A stretch of DNA of 64,000 bases, from NCBI RefSeq assembly GCF_015767675.1, contig NZ_CP065217.1, forward strand, positions 2,604,001 to 2,668,000, read 5' to 3'. Position numbers and translations under genes: made by a program. How positions within the stretch are numbered: the stretch's first letter is position 1; every line of letters starts with the position of its first letter. This document shows positions 56,921 through 64,000 of this stretch, one piece after another. The stretch comes from Vibrio navarrensis. Its GTDB lineage: Bacteria; Pseudomonadota; Gammaproteobacteria; Enterobacterales; Vibrionaceae. The notes under the pieces were generated by a model. The model made no database searches, was not told where the DNA came from, and saw only the letters and a list, made by a program, of their open reading frames with translations.

Positions 56921-57241
56921 CTAAAAGGGATTTGGTGGTTCAGGCCAAGAGCGGATTTGTCGGGGCGGGTGAGCCACGGCTGCCCCCACGGCCTCAGGCA
57001 GCGGCTGGTAGTCAGTCGCGAAGTTGACCTCTGGCAGGCGGTTTACTAACGCTCGTTTGTCTAAGATCATTTGAGTTGCTAACGAACGACCAAGCAGTGT
57101 TACCTCGACCACTTGTTGTGCTTGTTGACCCAGATGGCTATTGTGCCCTTGCCAAAACAGGCAAAACGCCCCCATCAACATCAACCGAGGCGTAGCTTGT
57201 AACCCACGTAATAATGCCAGCGATATATTTACTCTTTTCAT
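56921..57241 (-). CDS. Hypothetical protein with N-terminal hydrophobic segment
   Basis: A 106-residue frame with a signal-like start (MKRVNISLALLRGLQATPRL MLMGAFCLFW) followed by a Pro-rich tail (EPPNPF). It lies 96 bases upstream of the DUF1461-type gene in the same direction. No family is recognised. Confidence 0.45.
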   Translation of the reverse strand: MKRVNISLALLRGLQATPRLMLMGAFCLFWQGHNSHLGQQAQQVVEVTLLGRSLATQMILDKRALVNRLPEVNFATDYQPLPEAVGAAVAHPPRQIRSWPEPPNPF

Positions 57242-57835
57242 TATTCCCTAACCGTATCTCTGTACTTTCTCAATCTGTACTTTCTCAATGGCATAGCCAC
57301 TCTTTATTATTTTTTCCTAGCATCATGGATAATGAGTTGTTTATTCAACGGAACAGATTGTTTCGTCGTATAAATTATTAACACTCGCAGAAGATGCTGC
57401 TTGCGAAGAGCTCCAGTGAAATCTTTTCGAACGCATCTTAACGGATGAGTGTGAAGCAAATAAAAAGAGTGATATAAAACAAGAAGCCATCCGACATTTA
57501 ATAAATTGCTAAATTCTGCGCTCGGATGTGTAAGAAAAACAAGCCGTTCTATCTCGATAGGTTACTTGAAGGAAAATTTAGAGTTATATTTAAATACATT
57601 TAAATAAAGTACATTGATGTGTTGAATTGCTGTCTGCCTTCTAATATTTAAAAAGGTAAACACCTAGAAAAATAGTTTATTTACTTTCATACAAAATAAC
57701 CTCATATACAAAATCAACTTAAAAAAACACACTAAAAAAGCAATAAAGCTTTCGCTATCACACTCATTATCCGGTGAATTATGCTTTTATTATCCAAGCA
57801 GCAATCTCCATTCACGAAACAACAGCGAGGCAGGT
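57242..57835. other. AT-rich gene-free interval
   Basis: About 600 bases with no protein or RNA gene seen. Scattered A/T runs only. Confidence 0.4.
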
Positions 57836-58078
57836 GCATGGAAAGCTAGGTCCTAGGGAAGAGCAGGTTCTAGGAAAGCTAGGTTCTAGTTCCTAGGGAA
57901 GAGCAGGGACTAGGAAAGCTAGGTGCTAGGAAGAGAAAGGGGCGAGGTGACGAGGAAGAGCAAAGCGGACCGCTCTTCCTGTTCTTCCTAGTACCTAGAA
58001 CCTAGAAACCTAGCAACCTGCTTTCCCCAGGACCGCTCTTCCTAGTACCTAGAACCTAGTAACCTAGTAACGAGCTAC
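57836..58078. repeat. CTAG-rich repeat field, copy 1
   Basis: About 18 CTAG tetramers in 240 bases, in modules such as AAGCTAGGTCCTAGG, GAAGAGCAGGTTCTAGG, and the mirror-type ACCTAGAACCTAG strings and GACCGCTCTTCCTAG. The two halves are roughly reverse complements, so a long hairpin could form around GAGCAAAGCGGACCGCTC. The downstream part is the same as at 62395-62530. Confidence 0.9.
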
Positions 58079-58205
58079 TTTCTGCCTGAACCCACTGATT
58101 CCACCCGTACAGGGATTCGTTGTAAAAACGGACAAACATTCCCTCTTTGACACCGATAATCGCATCCTGCGTTCTTGCTAACTCACGTTTTTGCTGAATA
58201 TTCAT
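58056..58205 (-). CDS. 49-residue conserved small protein, copy 1
   Basis: The frame MNIQQKRELARTQDAIIGVK then FVRFYNESLYGWNQWVQAES is preserved in copy 2. AGGGG lies five bases before the ATG. It is separated from the upstream lipoprotein gene only by a terminator, 20 bases before the start. Its last codons run into the CTAG repeat (..CTAGGTTACTAG). Function unknown. Confidence 0.65.
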   Translation of the reverse strand: MNIQQKRELARTQDAIIGVKEGMFVRFYNESLYGWNQWVQAESSSLLGY

Positions 58206-58225
58206 TGACACCCCTTTTTTTTTTG

Positions 58226-58248
58226 AAAAAGCGCCCCTTACGGGGCGC
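58226..58248 (-). terminator. Terminator/attenuator between the lipoprotein and 49-residue genes
   Basis: On the minus strand GCGCCCC, GTAA, GGGGCGC is followed by TTTTT, just 20 bases before the small gene's start. Copy 2 has the same at 62689-62711. Confidence 0.85.
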
Positions 58249-58301
58249 AGTGAAAAGCAAAAAAACATAAAAGATAAAGGTTAAACCTTAAACGCTAAAC
58301 T

Positions 58302-60608
58302 CTAAGAACCTGACACGCACGTGGCGTAGTAATCGTGCTCCGGCAGAACGCTGCCTGTCATACCGGAGCCCAACATCACACGGTAGTACCGGGGGCCGTT
58401 CGTCGTGCTCGTCCAGGCGTACTCGTCCGCCGGCCAACCCGAAAAACTATACATGTCGCCCCTCTCGTCAAATAGGCTCAACAGCTCGTTTTGGGTCGGA
58501 CGGCGCCAATCCGCTTTACCACCAAAGTTCATCGCCGCTAAATCTTGACACCAGCGGTCAAACTGGCCGTTGACCCCATCACCATTGCCTATCGCCAACT
58601 GGTCAAAGCGTGGAAACACGCCGCCAGCAGGGCCATATGAGCCAGTTTCCATGTTGGTACTGGCGTAAGTTCGCCCGCCATTGGTATCGACACTGCCTAC
58701 GGCTTTGGTATAGCCTAACGCTTGCACCATGGCCTCACTCGGCGAGGAGGTAAACCACTGACCTGCATTGTTGGTCGCGATTTTTAAGCATTCCCCTGTC
58801 GCATTGGTCTTATCGGCATCATTCAACTGACCGCCACACGCCGCTGCGCTTAAGGTGCTGAAATCCGGCCCGGTGATGGTCAAGGTGGTGGTTTTCGTCA
58901 CCCCCTCAAATGGCCCATGACCGGTGGCAGTAATGGTCACCACTACGTTGTCGCTGCCTGTTACACCGCTGGTGTCGACCATGCCGTTTTCATCCACCGT
59001 TACGCCCGAATCTTCTGGGCTCACCGTCCAAGTCACAAACTCACTGCTCGATGTGGTGTAGTGGCTGCCATCCTCGAAGTGGAATTCCGCTTCAACTTTG
59101 ACGTCACTGCCTTTCGACACCTCAAGGGTGGACTCGTGGCTTGGCTCGCCATCCACCGTGGTGACGATTTCACTCGCCTCGCCATCCACCAGCGCCAACT
59201 TCACCTCAAAGGTTTCGTCTTGCGCCGCTTGACCACTAAACCAACCGCCATCAACAAAGGTGGCACGCATGGTCAGCGGCTGGTTCACCAAGCTGATGAT
59301 CTCTTCCATCGCCGGAATGGTCACTAACCCTTCCGAGGTCAGCTCCAGTTCCGTGACCTGGTTTTGCGAGCCGTCGAGCACACTCCACGTCACGTGGTCC
59401 GCGTCCGCCACATTCAAGGTGCTGTAAGTCTGCGTACTGTCCTCTAGGCCAAACTCAATCACCGCCTGTAAGGTCGTACCCGGGACCACCGCGCTGTTGT
59501 CTAACACCAAGTCTGGGTTTTGCACCTTCTCCGGCGCAATCGGGTTGCTGGCATCGTTGTCGTCCCACCCTTCGATGGTCTCTAGGCCGTTTTTAAACCC
59601 GTCGCCGTCTTTGTCTTCATCGCCGTTTTCCACCGGACTGTTCGGGTTGTCCTTGTCCCAGCCTTCGGCGTGCTCACGGCCATCTTTGAGGCCATCGCCA
59701 TCGCTGTCAAGGTTACCGTTTTCCACCGGGTTGTTGGCGTCGTTATCGTCCCAGCCGTTCACCTCTTCCAGGCCGTTCTTAATCCCGTCGCCATCTTTGT
59801 CTTCATTACCCCCTTGCACTGGGTCGTTAGCGTCGTTATCGTCCCAACCTTCCACGGTCTCTAGGCCGTTCTTGATGCCGTCGCCGTCTTTGTCCTTATC
59901 GCCGTCTTGCACCGGGTCGTTCGGGTCATTCTTATCTGAGCCGCTCACCGTCTCCAAGCCGTCTTTAAGGCCATCATGGTCGCTGTCCAGATTGCCGCCC
60001 TGCACCGGGTTGTTCGGGTCGTTGTCGTCCCACCCTTCCACGGTCTCTTTGCCGTTCTTGATGCCATCTTTGTCGTCGTCCTTATCGCCGCCTTGCACTG
60101 GGTCGTTCGGGTCGTCCTTATCGGTGCCGTTTTTTACCTCTTCGCCGTTCGTCAGGCCATCGCCGTCGTCGTCGAGGTTACCGCCTTGCACTGGGTCGTT
60201 CGGGTCATCCTTATCGGTGCCGTTTTTTACCTCTTCGCCGTTCGTCAGGCCATCGCCGTCGTCGTCGAGGTTACCGCCTTGCACTGGGTCGTTCGGGTCA
60301 TCCTTATCGGTGCCGTTTTTTACCTCTTCGCCGTTGGTGTAACCATCGCCGTCATCGTCCTTATCGCCGTTTTCCACCGGGTCATTCGGGTCATCCGGGT
60401 TGGTGCCGTTGTCCGTCTCTTCACCGTTGGTGTAACCGTCACCGTCGCTGTCACAGGTGTACGAGGTTGGCGCACACGGGTCCGTGACGCCTGACTGAGA
60501 CGGCAAACCACTGTCTTCCCCACCACAGGCCATCAGCAGCAAGCTCATCATCAAGGGCGCGACTTTCATCGCGTGTTTCTTCTTCATTTTAAATTGCGTT
60601 CTTTTCAT
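58302..60608 (-). CDS. Calcium-binding (TSP type 3 repeat) surface lipoprotein with variable DUF1566-like tip
   Basis: A 768-residue lipoprotein (KVAPLMMSLLLMACG lipobox). After the signal come about eleven thrombospondin type 3-like repeats with DxDGDGxxNGEE, two Ig-like domains (about 370-570, with VDENGMVDTSGVTGSDNVVV), and a C-terminal DUF1566-type domain (about 580-768, with WCQDLAAMNFGGKADWRRPT and a final YYATCVSGS). AGGACC precedes the ATG. It lies 37 bases behind the ompA-like gene and probably is co-transcribed with it. The last 65 residues differ strongly from the other copy. Confidence 0.88.
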   Translation of the reverse strand: MKRTQFKMKKKHAMKVAPLMMSLLLMACGGEDSGLPSQSGVTDPCAPTSYTCDSDGDGYTNGEETDNGTNPDDPNDPVENGDKDDDGDGYTNGEEVKNGTDKDDPNDPVQGGNLDDDGDGLTNGEEVKNGTDKDDPNDPVQGGNLDDDGDGLTNGEEVKNGTDKDDPNDPVQGGDKDDDKDGIKNGKETVEGWDDNDPNNPVQGGNLDSDHDGLKDGLETVSGSDKNDPNDPVQDGDKDKDGDGIKNGLETVEGWDDNDANDPVQGGNEDKDGDGIKNGLEEVNGWDDNDANNPVENGNLDSDGDGLKDGREHAEGWDKDNPNSPVENGDEDKDGDGFKNGLETIEGWDDNDASNPIAPEKVQNPDLVLDNSAVVPGTTLQAVIEFGLEDSTQTYSTLNVADADHVTWSVLDGSQNQVTELELTSEGLVTIPAMEEIISLVNQPLTMRATFVDGGWFSGQAAQDETFEVKLALVDGEASEIVTTVDGEPSHESTLEVSKGSDVKVEAEFHFEDGSHYTTSSSEFVTWTVSPEDSGVTVDENGMVDTSGVTGSDNVVVTITATGHGPFEGVTKTTTLTITGPDFSTLSAAACGGQLNDADKTNATGECLKIATNNAGQWFTSSPSEAMVQALGYTKAVGSVDTNGGRTYASTNMETGSYGPAGGVFPRFDQLAIGNGDGVNGQFDRWCQDLAAMNFGGKADWRRPTQNELLSLFDERGDMYSFSGWPADEYAWTSTTNGPRYYRVMLGSGMTGSVLPEHDYYATCVSGS
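60089..60366 (-). repeat. Three near-identical 93-bp repeats inside the lipoprotein gene
   Basis: The encoded 31-residue unit (NLDDDGDGLTNGEEVKNGTD plus KDDPNDPVQGG) recurs with only synonymous or single changes. It is likely to expand and contract by slippage or recombination. Confidence 0.88.
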
Positions 60609-60645
60609 AAAATAGGTCCTACATCGATTGCGCAGTAAAGTGCGC

Positions 60646-61782
60646 TTATTCTTGGTCACTGCGCGTGCTGTGACTACTCATCGCTTCCGGAGAAACAATC
60701 TCCACTCGGCGGTTTTGCGCTCGACCACTCTCGGTGTCGTTACTCGCCACCGGCAGGCTCTCGCCATAACCGACCACGCGGGTAATGCGCTCTGGGGCCA
60801 CCCCTTTGCTGATTAAGTAGTTGGCCACCGATTGCGCGCGCTGCTCAGAAAGGCGCTGGTTAAGCGTGTCACTGCCTTTCGAATCGGTGTGGCCGCTGAT
60901 TTCCACCACCGTCTCGGGGTACTGTTTTAAGCGCGCCAACAGCGGTTGCAGTTGCAGCATCAGCGATGGGCTTAAGTTGGTGCTGCCCGTTTCAAACAGC
61001 GCTTCACCAAAGGCACTGCTCACCACTTGGGTGTAAGTCTCAATCACTTGTGGCTCTGGCTCGGCCACAGTTTCCATCACTGGCTCGGGTTCGCTCATCA
61101 CCACCTCGTCCACCGGACGCACGTCCATCGGCTCACTCATCGCCGTTTGCGCTGCGCCGCCAAAGCGGTAATCCAGCCCCACGCCGATAAAGTGAATGTC
61201 GGAGCCGCCCGTCTTCTCACCGCCCACTTCGTTGAAGTACTGGTACTCCAAACGCGTGTTCCAGTGCTCGGTCAAGCGGTACTCCACCCCCGCGCCCAGC
61301 ATCAGGGAGCTGCCGTCTTCTTCTTGGTTCACGCTGCCAAGGCCCGGCTCACTGCCGCTTTTCTCCACTTGCCACAGCAAGGTGCCCGCTTTGGCAAACA
61401 GACCCGCGCGCTCAGTCAGCGCGTAATCCGCTTTCAGACCCAGCTCAATGCCTTGTACCGTGGCGTCGTAATGCGCCACCTCGCCCGGCTTCATCAGCGC
61501 CGAGTAATCGGCTTTCGATTTGCCAAGGGAGTCGTAACCCACTTCCACTGCCAGCCAGTCCAGCGCTTGGTAACCGCCATACACGCCAAAGCCTTCGCTC
61601 TGCTCTTCGCAGTCCAGGCTGTTCGACCCACACTCGTCGGAAAATTGGGTCAGCCCCGCTTTACCGCCGACGTAAAATTCGCCCACTTGGTTGCTCGCCA
61701 GCGCCACGGAGGCCTGCCCCGCCAGCACAAGCCCTACCCACAGGGCTAAAGTCTGTTTTTTCATTCTCATCTGTTTTTTCAT
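60646..61782 (-). CDS. OmpA-family outer-membrane protein
   Basis: A 378-residue protein. A signal peptide (ALWVGLVLAGQASVALA) precedes an 8-strand beta barrel (about 30-195, with FYVGGKAGLTQFSD). A Pro/Glu-rich linker (VMSEPEPVMETVAEPEP) and a C-terminal peptidoglycan-binding OmpA domain (250-360) with ETVVEISGHTDSKGSDTLNQ and RAQNRRVEI follow. It anchors the outer membrane to the wall. It is the first gene of an operon with the calcium-binding lipoprotein. Confidence 0.92.
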   Translation of the reverse strand: MKKQMRMKKQTLALWVGLVLAGQASVALASNQVGEFYVGGKAGLTQFSDECGSNSLDCEEQSEGFGVYGGYQALDWLAVEVGYDSLGKSKADYSALMKPGEVAHYDATVQGIELGLKADYALTERAGLFAKAGTLLWQVEKSGSEPGLGSVNQEEDGSSLMLGAGVEYRLTEHWNTRLEYQYFNEVGGEKTGGSDIHFIGVGLDYRFGGAAQTAMSEPMDVRPVDEVVMSEPEPVMETVAEPEPQVIETYTQVVSSAFGEALFETGSTNLSPSLMLQLQPLLARLKQYPETVVEISGHTDSKGSDTLNQRLSEQRAQSVANYLISKGVAPERITRVVGYGESLPVASNDTESGRAQNRRVEIVSPEAMSSHSTRSDQE

Positions 61783-62205
61783 TCGTCACTGCCTCTTGCT
61801 TGACTGGGTTGCACTCAGGCCAAACCGCCCTTGGCAACCGGTGTTGTTTTCCAGGTGCGATGTCCGTCGTGGAACCTCGCAGAAGTAAAGAAAAGTGATG
61901 AACGCTCCTCTTGGTTACTGGGTTATGCGTTAGTGATGGATGACTGTGTCATTTGCCATGACTGCTGCCGCTAGCATTAGGGACACCGTTTCCCGACTCA
62001 ACGAAACAGCGCGTTTCCTCCGCTTTGACCCAAAGCCCACCCATCATGACCAAACGCTGACCGGCTTCTGCTACCACCAAGCATTGATGGGATAATGGCC
62101 TCACTCGCTGTTCGATGGGTGCATTGTATGGATATTGGAAGAGCAGGAAATGAGGAGGGTTTTAAAGCGGGCAGCCGAGCGACGTTTATTATTTTATTAA
62201 TGGGA
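61783..62205. other. Intergenic interval upstream of the OmpA-family gene
   Basis: About 420 bases with the operon's promoter region but no clear box. No gene or RNA supported. Confidence 0.45.
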
Positions 62206-62540
62206 AAGGGGGCTAGGAAGAGCAGGTCCTAGGGAAGAGCAGGGACTAGGAAGAGAAGGTGCTAGGTGCTAGGAAAATAAGGGACTAGGAAGAGCGGAAG
62301 AAATGGCCCTATGGTCCTATGGTCCCCGGAAAGGCAGGGCCTAGGTTCTAGGGAAAGAAAGGGGCGAGGAAAAAACTCAGGGACGAGTTTGCTAGGGGCG
62401 AGGTGACGAGGAAGAGCAAAGCGGACCGCTCTTCCTGTTCTTCCTAGTACCTAGAACCTAGAAACCTAGCAACCTGCTTTCCCCAGGACCGCTCTTCCTA
62501 GTACCTAGAACCTAGTAACCTAGTAACCTAGTAACGAGCT
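62206..62540. repeat. CTAG-rich repeat field, copy 2
   Basis: About 18 CTAG tetramers in modules like GGAAGAGCAGGTCCTAGG and GGGACTAGGAAGAGAAGGTG. A mirrored ACCTAGAACCTAG stretch follows, extended by one unit (CCTAGTA three times rather than twice) relative to copy 1. Confidence 0.9.
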
Positions 62541-62669
62541 ACTTTCTGCCTGAACCCACTGATTCCACCCGTACAGGGATTCGTTGTAAAAACGGACAAA
62601 CATTCCCTCTTTGACACCGATAATCGCATCCTGCGTTCTTGCTAACTCACGTTTTTGCTGAATATTCAT
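62520..62669 (-). CDS. 49-residue conserved small protein, copy 2
   Basis: Identical protein to the one at 58056-58205, with the same ribosome site and the same terminator 20 bases upstream. Two copies with no change indicate recent duplication or selection. Confidence 0.65.
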   Translation of the reverse strand: MNIQQKRELARTQDAIIGVKEGMFVRFYNESLYGWNQWVQAESSSLLGY

Positions 62670-62688
62670 TGACACCCCTTTTTTTTTG

Positions 62689-62711
62689 AAAAAGCGCCCC
62701 TTACGGGGCGC
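62689..62711 (-). terminator. Terminator/attenuator upstream of the second 49-residue gene
   Basis: GCGCCCC, GTAA, GGGGCGC then TTTTT on the minus strand, as at 58226. Confidence 0.85.
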
Positions 62712-62764
62712 AGTGAAAAGCAAAAAAACATAAAAGATAAAGGTTAAACCTTAAACGCTAAACT

Positions 62765-64000
62765 CTAAGAACCTGACACGCACGAGGCGTAGCGCCTTTT
62801 CTCCGGTCGATCGCTGGGGGAGTAGCCGCTGGTCAGGGACGCGTTGTAGTAGTTGGAACCATTCGGCGTACTCGACCAGTAGGTGGCTCCACCCGGCCAG
62901 CCGAGCACGTTGTACATATCGCCCTTATCGTTATATAGACTCAACAGCTCGTTTCGGGTCGGACGGCGCCAATCCCCTTTACCACCAAAGTTCATCGCCG
63001 CTAAATCTTGACACCAGCGGTCAAACTGGCCGTTGACCCCATCACCATTGCCTATCGCCAACTGGTCAAAGCGTGGAAACACGCCGCCAGCAGGGCCATA
63101 TGAGCCAGTTTCCATGTTGGTACTGGCGTAAGTTCGCCCGCCATTGGTATCGACACTGCCTACGGCTTTGGTATAGCCTAACGCTTGCACCATGGCCTCA
63201 CTCGGCGAGGAGGTAAACCACTGACCTGCGTTGTTGGTCGCGATTTTTAAGCATTCCCCTGTCGCATTGGTCTTATCGGCATCATTCAACTGACCGCCAC
63301 ACGCCGCTGCGCTTAAGGTGCTGAAATCCGGCCCGGTGATGGTCAAGGTGGTGGTTTTCGTCACCCCCTCAAATGGCCCATGACCGGTGGCAGTAATGGT
63401 CACCACTACGTTGTCGCTGCCTGTTACACCGCTGGTGTCGACCATGCCGTTTTCATCCACCGTTACGCCCGAATCTTCTGGGCTCACCGTCCAAGTCACA
63501 AACTCACTGCTCGATGTGGTGTAGTGGCTGCCATCCTCGAAGTGGAATTCCGCTTCAACTTTGACGTCACTGCCTTTCGACACCTCAAGGGTGGACTCGT
63601 GGCTTGGCTCGCCATCCACCGTGGTGACGATTTCACTCGCCTCGCCATCCACCAGCGCCAACTTCACCTCAAAGGTTTCGTCTTGCGCCGCTTGACCACT
63701 AAACCAACCGCCATCAACAAAGGTGGCACGCATGGTCAGCGGCTGGTTCACCAAGCTGATGATCTCTTCCATCGCCGGAATGGTCACTAACCCTTCCGAG
63801 GTCAGCTCCAGTTCCGTGACCTGGTTTTGCGAGCCGTCGAGCACACTCCACGTCACGTGGTCCGCGTCCGCCACATTCAAGGTGCTGTAAGTCTGCGTAC
63901 TGTCCTCTAGGCCAAACTCAATCACCGCCTGTAAGGTCGTACCCGGGACCACCGCGCTGTTGTCCAGCACTAGGTCCGGGTTTTGCACTTTCTCGGGCGC
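62765..64000 (-). CDS. Paralogous surface lipoprotein, 3' part (5' part outside window)
   Basis: The open frame (412 codons to the window edge) continues past 64000 in frame with APEKVQNPD. It encodes the same two Ig-like domains and DUF1566-type domain as the gene at 58302, almost identical until KGDWRRPTRNELLSL. After that point it reads YNDKGDMYNVLGWPGG then a YWSSTPNG, ending RRYASCVSGS. The family tip is the variable part. It is presumably another TSP3-type lipoprotein with an upstream OmpA-like partner outside the window. Confidence 0.88.
   Translation of the reverse strand, partial: APEKVQNPDLVLDNSAVVPGTTLQAVIEFGLEDSTQTYSTLNVADADHVTWSVLDGSQNQVTELELTSEGLVTIPAMEEIISLVNQPLTMRATFVDGGWFSGQAAQDETFEVKLALVDGEASEIVTTVDGEPSHESTLEVSKGSDVKVEAEFHFEDGSHYTTSSSEFVTWTVSPEDSGVTVDENGMVDTSGVTGSDNVVVTITATGHGPFEGVTKTTTLTITGPDFSTLSAAACGGQLNDADKTNATGECLKIATNNAGQWFTSSPSEAMVQALGYTKAVGSVDTNGGRTYASTNMETGSYGPAGGVFPRFDQLAIGNGDGVNGQFDRWCQDLAAMNFGGKGDWRRPTRNELLSLYNDKGDMYNVLGWPGGATYWSSTPNGSNYYNASLTSGYSPSDRPEKRRYASCVSGS

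Larger units (their letters stand above)
57945..59505 (-). repeat. Duplicated segment, copy 1 (partner 62395-63968)
   Basis: This block covers CTAG repeats, a 49-residue gene, a terminator and the 3' half of a lipoprotein gene. It is nearly identical to the block at 62395-63968. The exception is the last ~65 codons of the lipoprotein gene (about 58312-58500), which differ strongly, and one extra CCTAGTA unit in copy 2. Identity fades upstream of about 59505. Confidence 0.9.
62395..63968 (-). repeat. Duplicated segment, copy 2 (partner 57945-59505)
   Basis: See copy 1. The offset between copies is about 4.46 kb. The OmpA-family gene and the 5' half of the lipoprotein gene lie between the copies. 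Confidence 0.9.

Noticed and set aside
59497..60342. 281-codon plus-strand ORF opposite the TSP3 repeats
   Set aside because: Low-complexity Ser/Pro/Leu repeats arising from the reverse complement of the Asp/Gly-rich repeats.
61027..61749. 240-codon ORF opposite the OmpA-family gene
   Set aside because: Antisense shadow of a clearly recognisable OmpA protein; His/Arg-rich without domains.
57836..62540. CRISPR-like or integron attC repeats
   Set aside because: The CTAG modules are irregularly spaced, lack constant spacers and do not have attC core sites; no cas or integrase gene is present.
58302..64000. Complete diversity-generating retroelement
   Set aside because: No reverse transcriptase, Avd gene or template repeat is in the window, and differences between tips are not limited to adenine positions.

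Overview
The window comes from a Vibrio chromosome. The gene order cdsA-uppS-frr-pyrH-tsf-rpsB, then map, glnD and proS, is the classical gammaproteobacterial arrangement. The small proteins of the YaeH, YqcC, YaeP, YaiI, DUF3549 and DUF3301 families, a CsrB-type RNA and the sequence style all fit Vibrionaceae. V. vulnificus or a close relative is a guess from sequence style and cannot be proved from the window.

Region 1 (1-19.3 kb) is core genome. It holds phospholipid and undecaprenyl phosphate synthesis (cdsA, uppS), translation factors and S2 (frr, tsf, rpsB), UMP kinase, methionine aminopeptidase, the nitrogen sensor GlnD, tRNA modification enzymes (truC, trmO), an AbgT transporter, the zinc-independent L31/L36 pair behind a likely Zur box, and proS. 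Two non-coding items stand out. One is a CsrB-family RNA on the minus strand (about 12447-12848) with an upstream VarA/GacA-type palindrome. The other is a decayed tRNA-Cys-like sequence beside the rpsB promoter.

Region 2 (19.3-33.8 kb) is a chitin-associated cluster. A minus-strand group encodes a YbaY-type lipoprotein, a Tat-signal DUF1552 protein and a 1858-residue secreted protein combining Ig-like domains, a CBM5/12 chitin-binding module, a sugar-dehydrogenase-like propeller, CxxCH motifs and DUF1592/1588-type domains. Divergent to it is a GH18 chitinase. Downstream are decayed glycosidase and chitin-binding fragments, one of them split by an ISAs1-family element. Two nearly identical inverted ISAs1 copies with perfect 10-bp target duplications flank a small Dabb-domain gene.

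Region 3 (33.9-54 kb) is an accessory toxin island, AT-rich outside genes. It carries a three-gene Rhs operon in which the RHS core is split off into a second protein with its own Tat signal. It also carries a T6SS FHA remnant, an IS graveyard (IS1634, IS10-like, IS5), two LysR-type regulators and a katB-ankB-like catalase/ankyrin pair. A second operon encodes a pertussis-toxin-like ADP-ribosyltransferase followed by another Tat-signal RHS-core protein, whose C-terminus looks like a clan CD cysteine protease, and then a small membrane protein that could be its immunity factor.

Region 4 (54-64 kb) is a surface-lipoprotein region. An OmpA-family porin precedes a calcium-binding (thrombospondin type 3 repeat) lipoprotein with a DUF1566-like C-terminal domain. 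The 3' part of that lipoprotein gene, a 49-residue gene and a CTAG-rich repeat field are duplicated about 4.46 kb away. The central block is nearly identical between the copies, but the last ~65 residues differ strongly, pointing to a hypervariable display tip. No reverse transcriptase, CRISPR array, rRNA or intact tRNA was seen.
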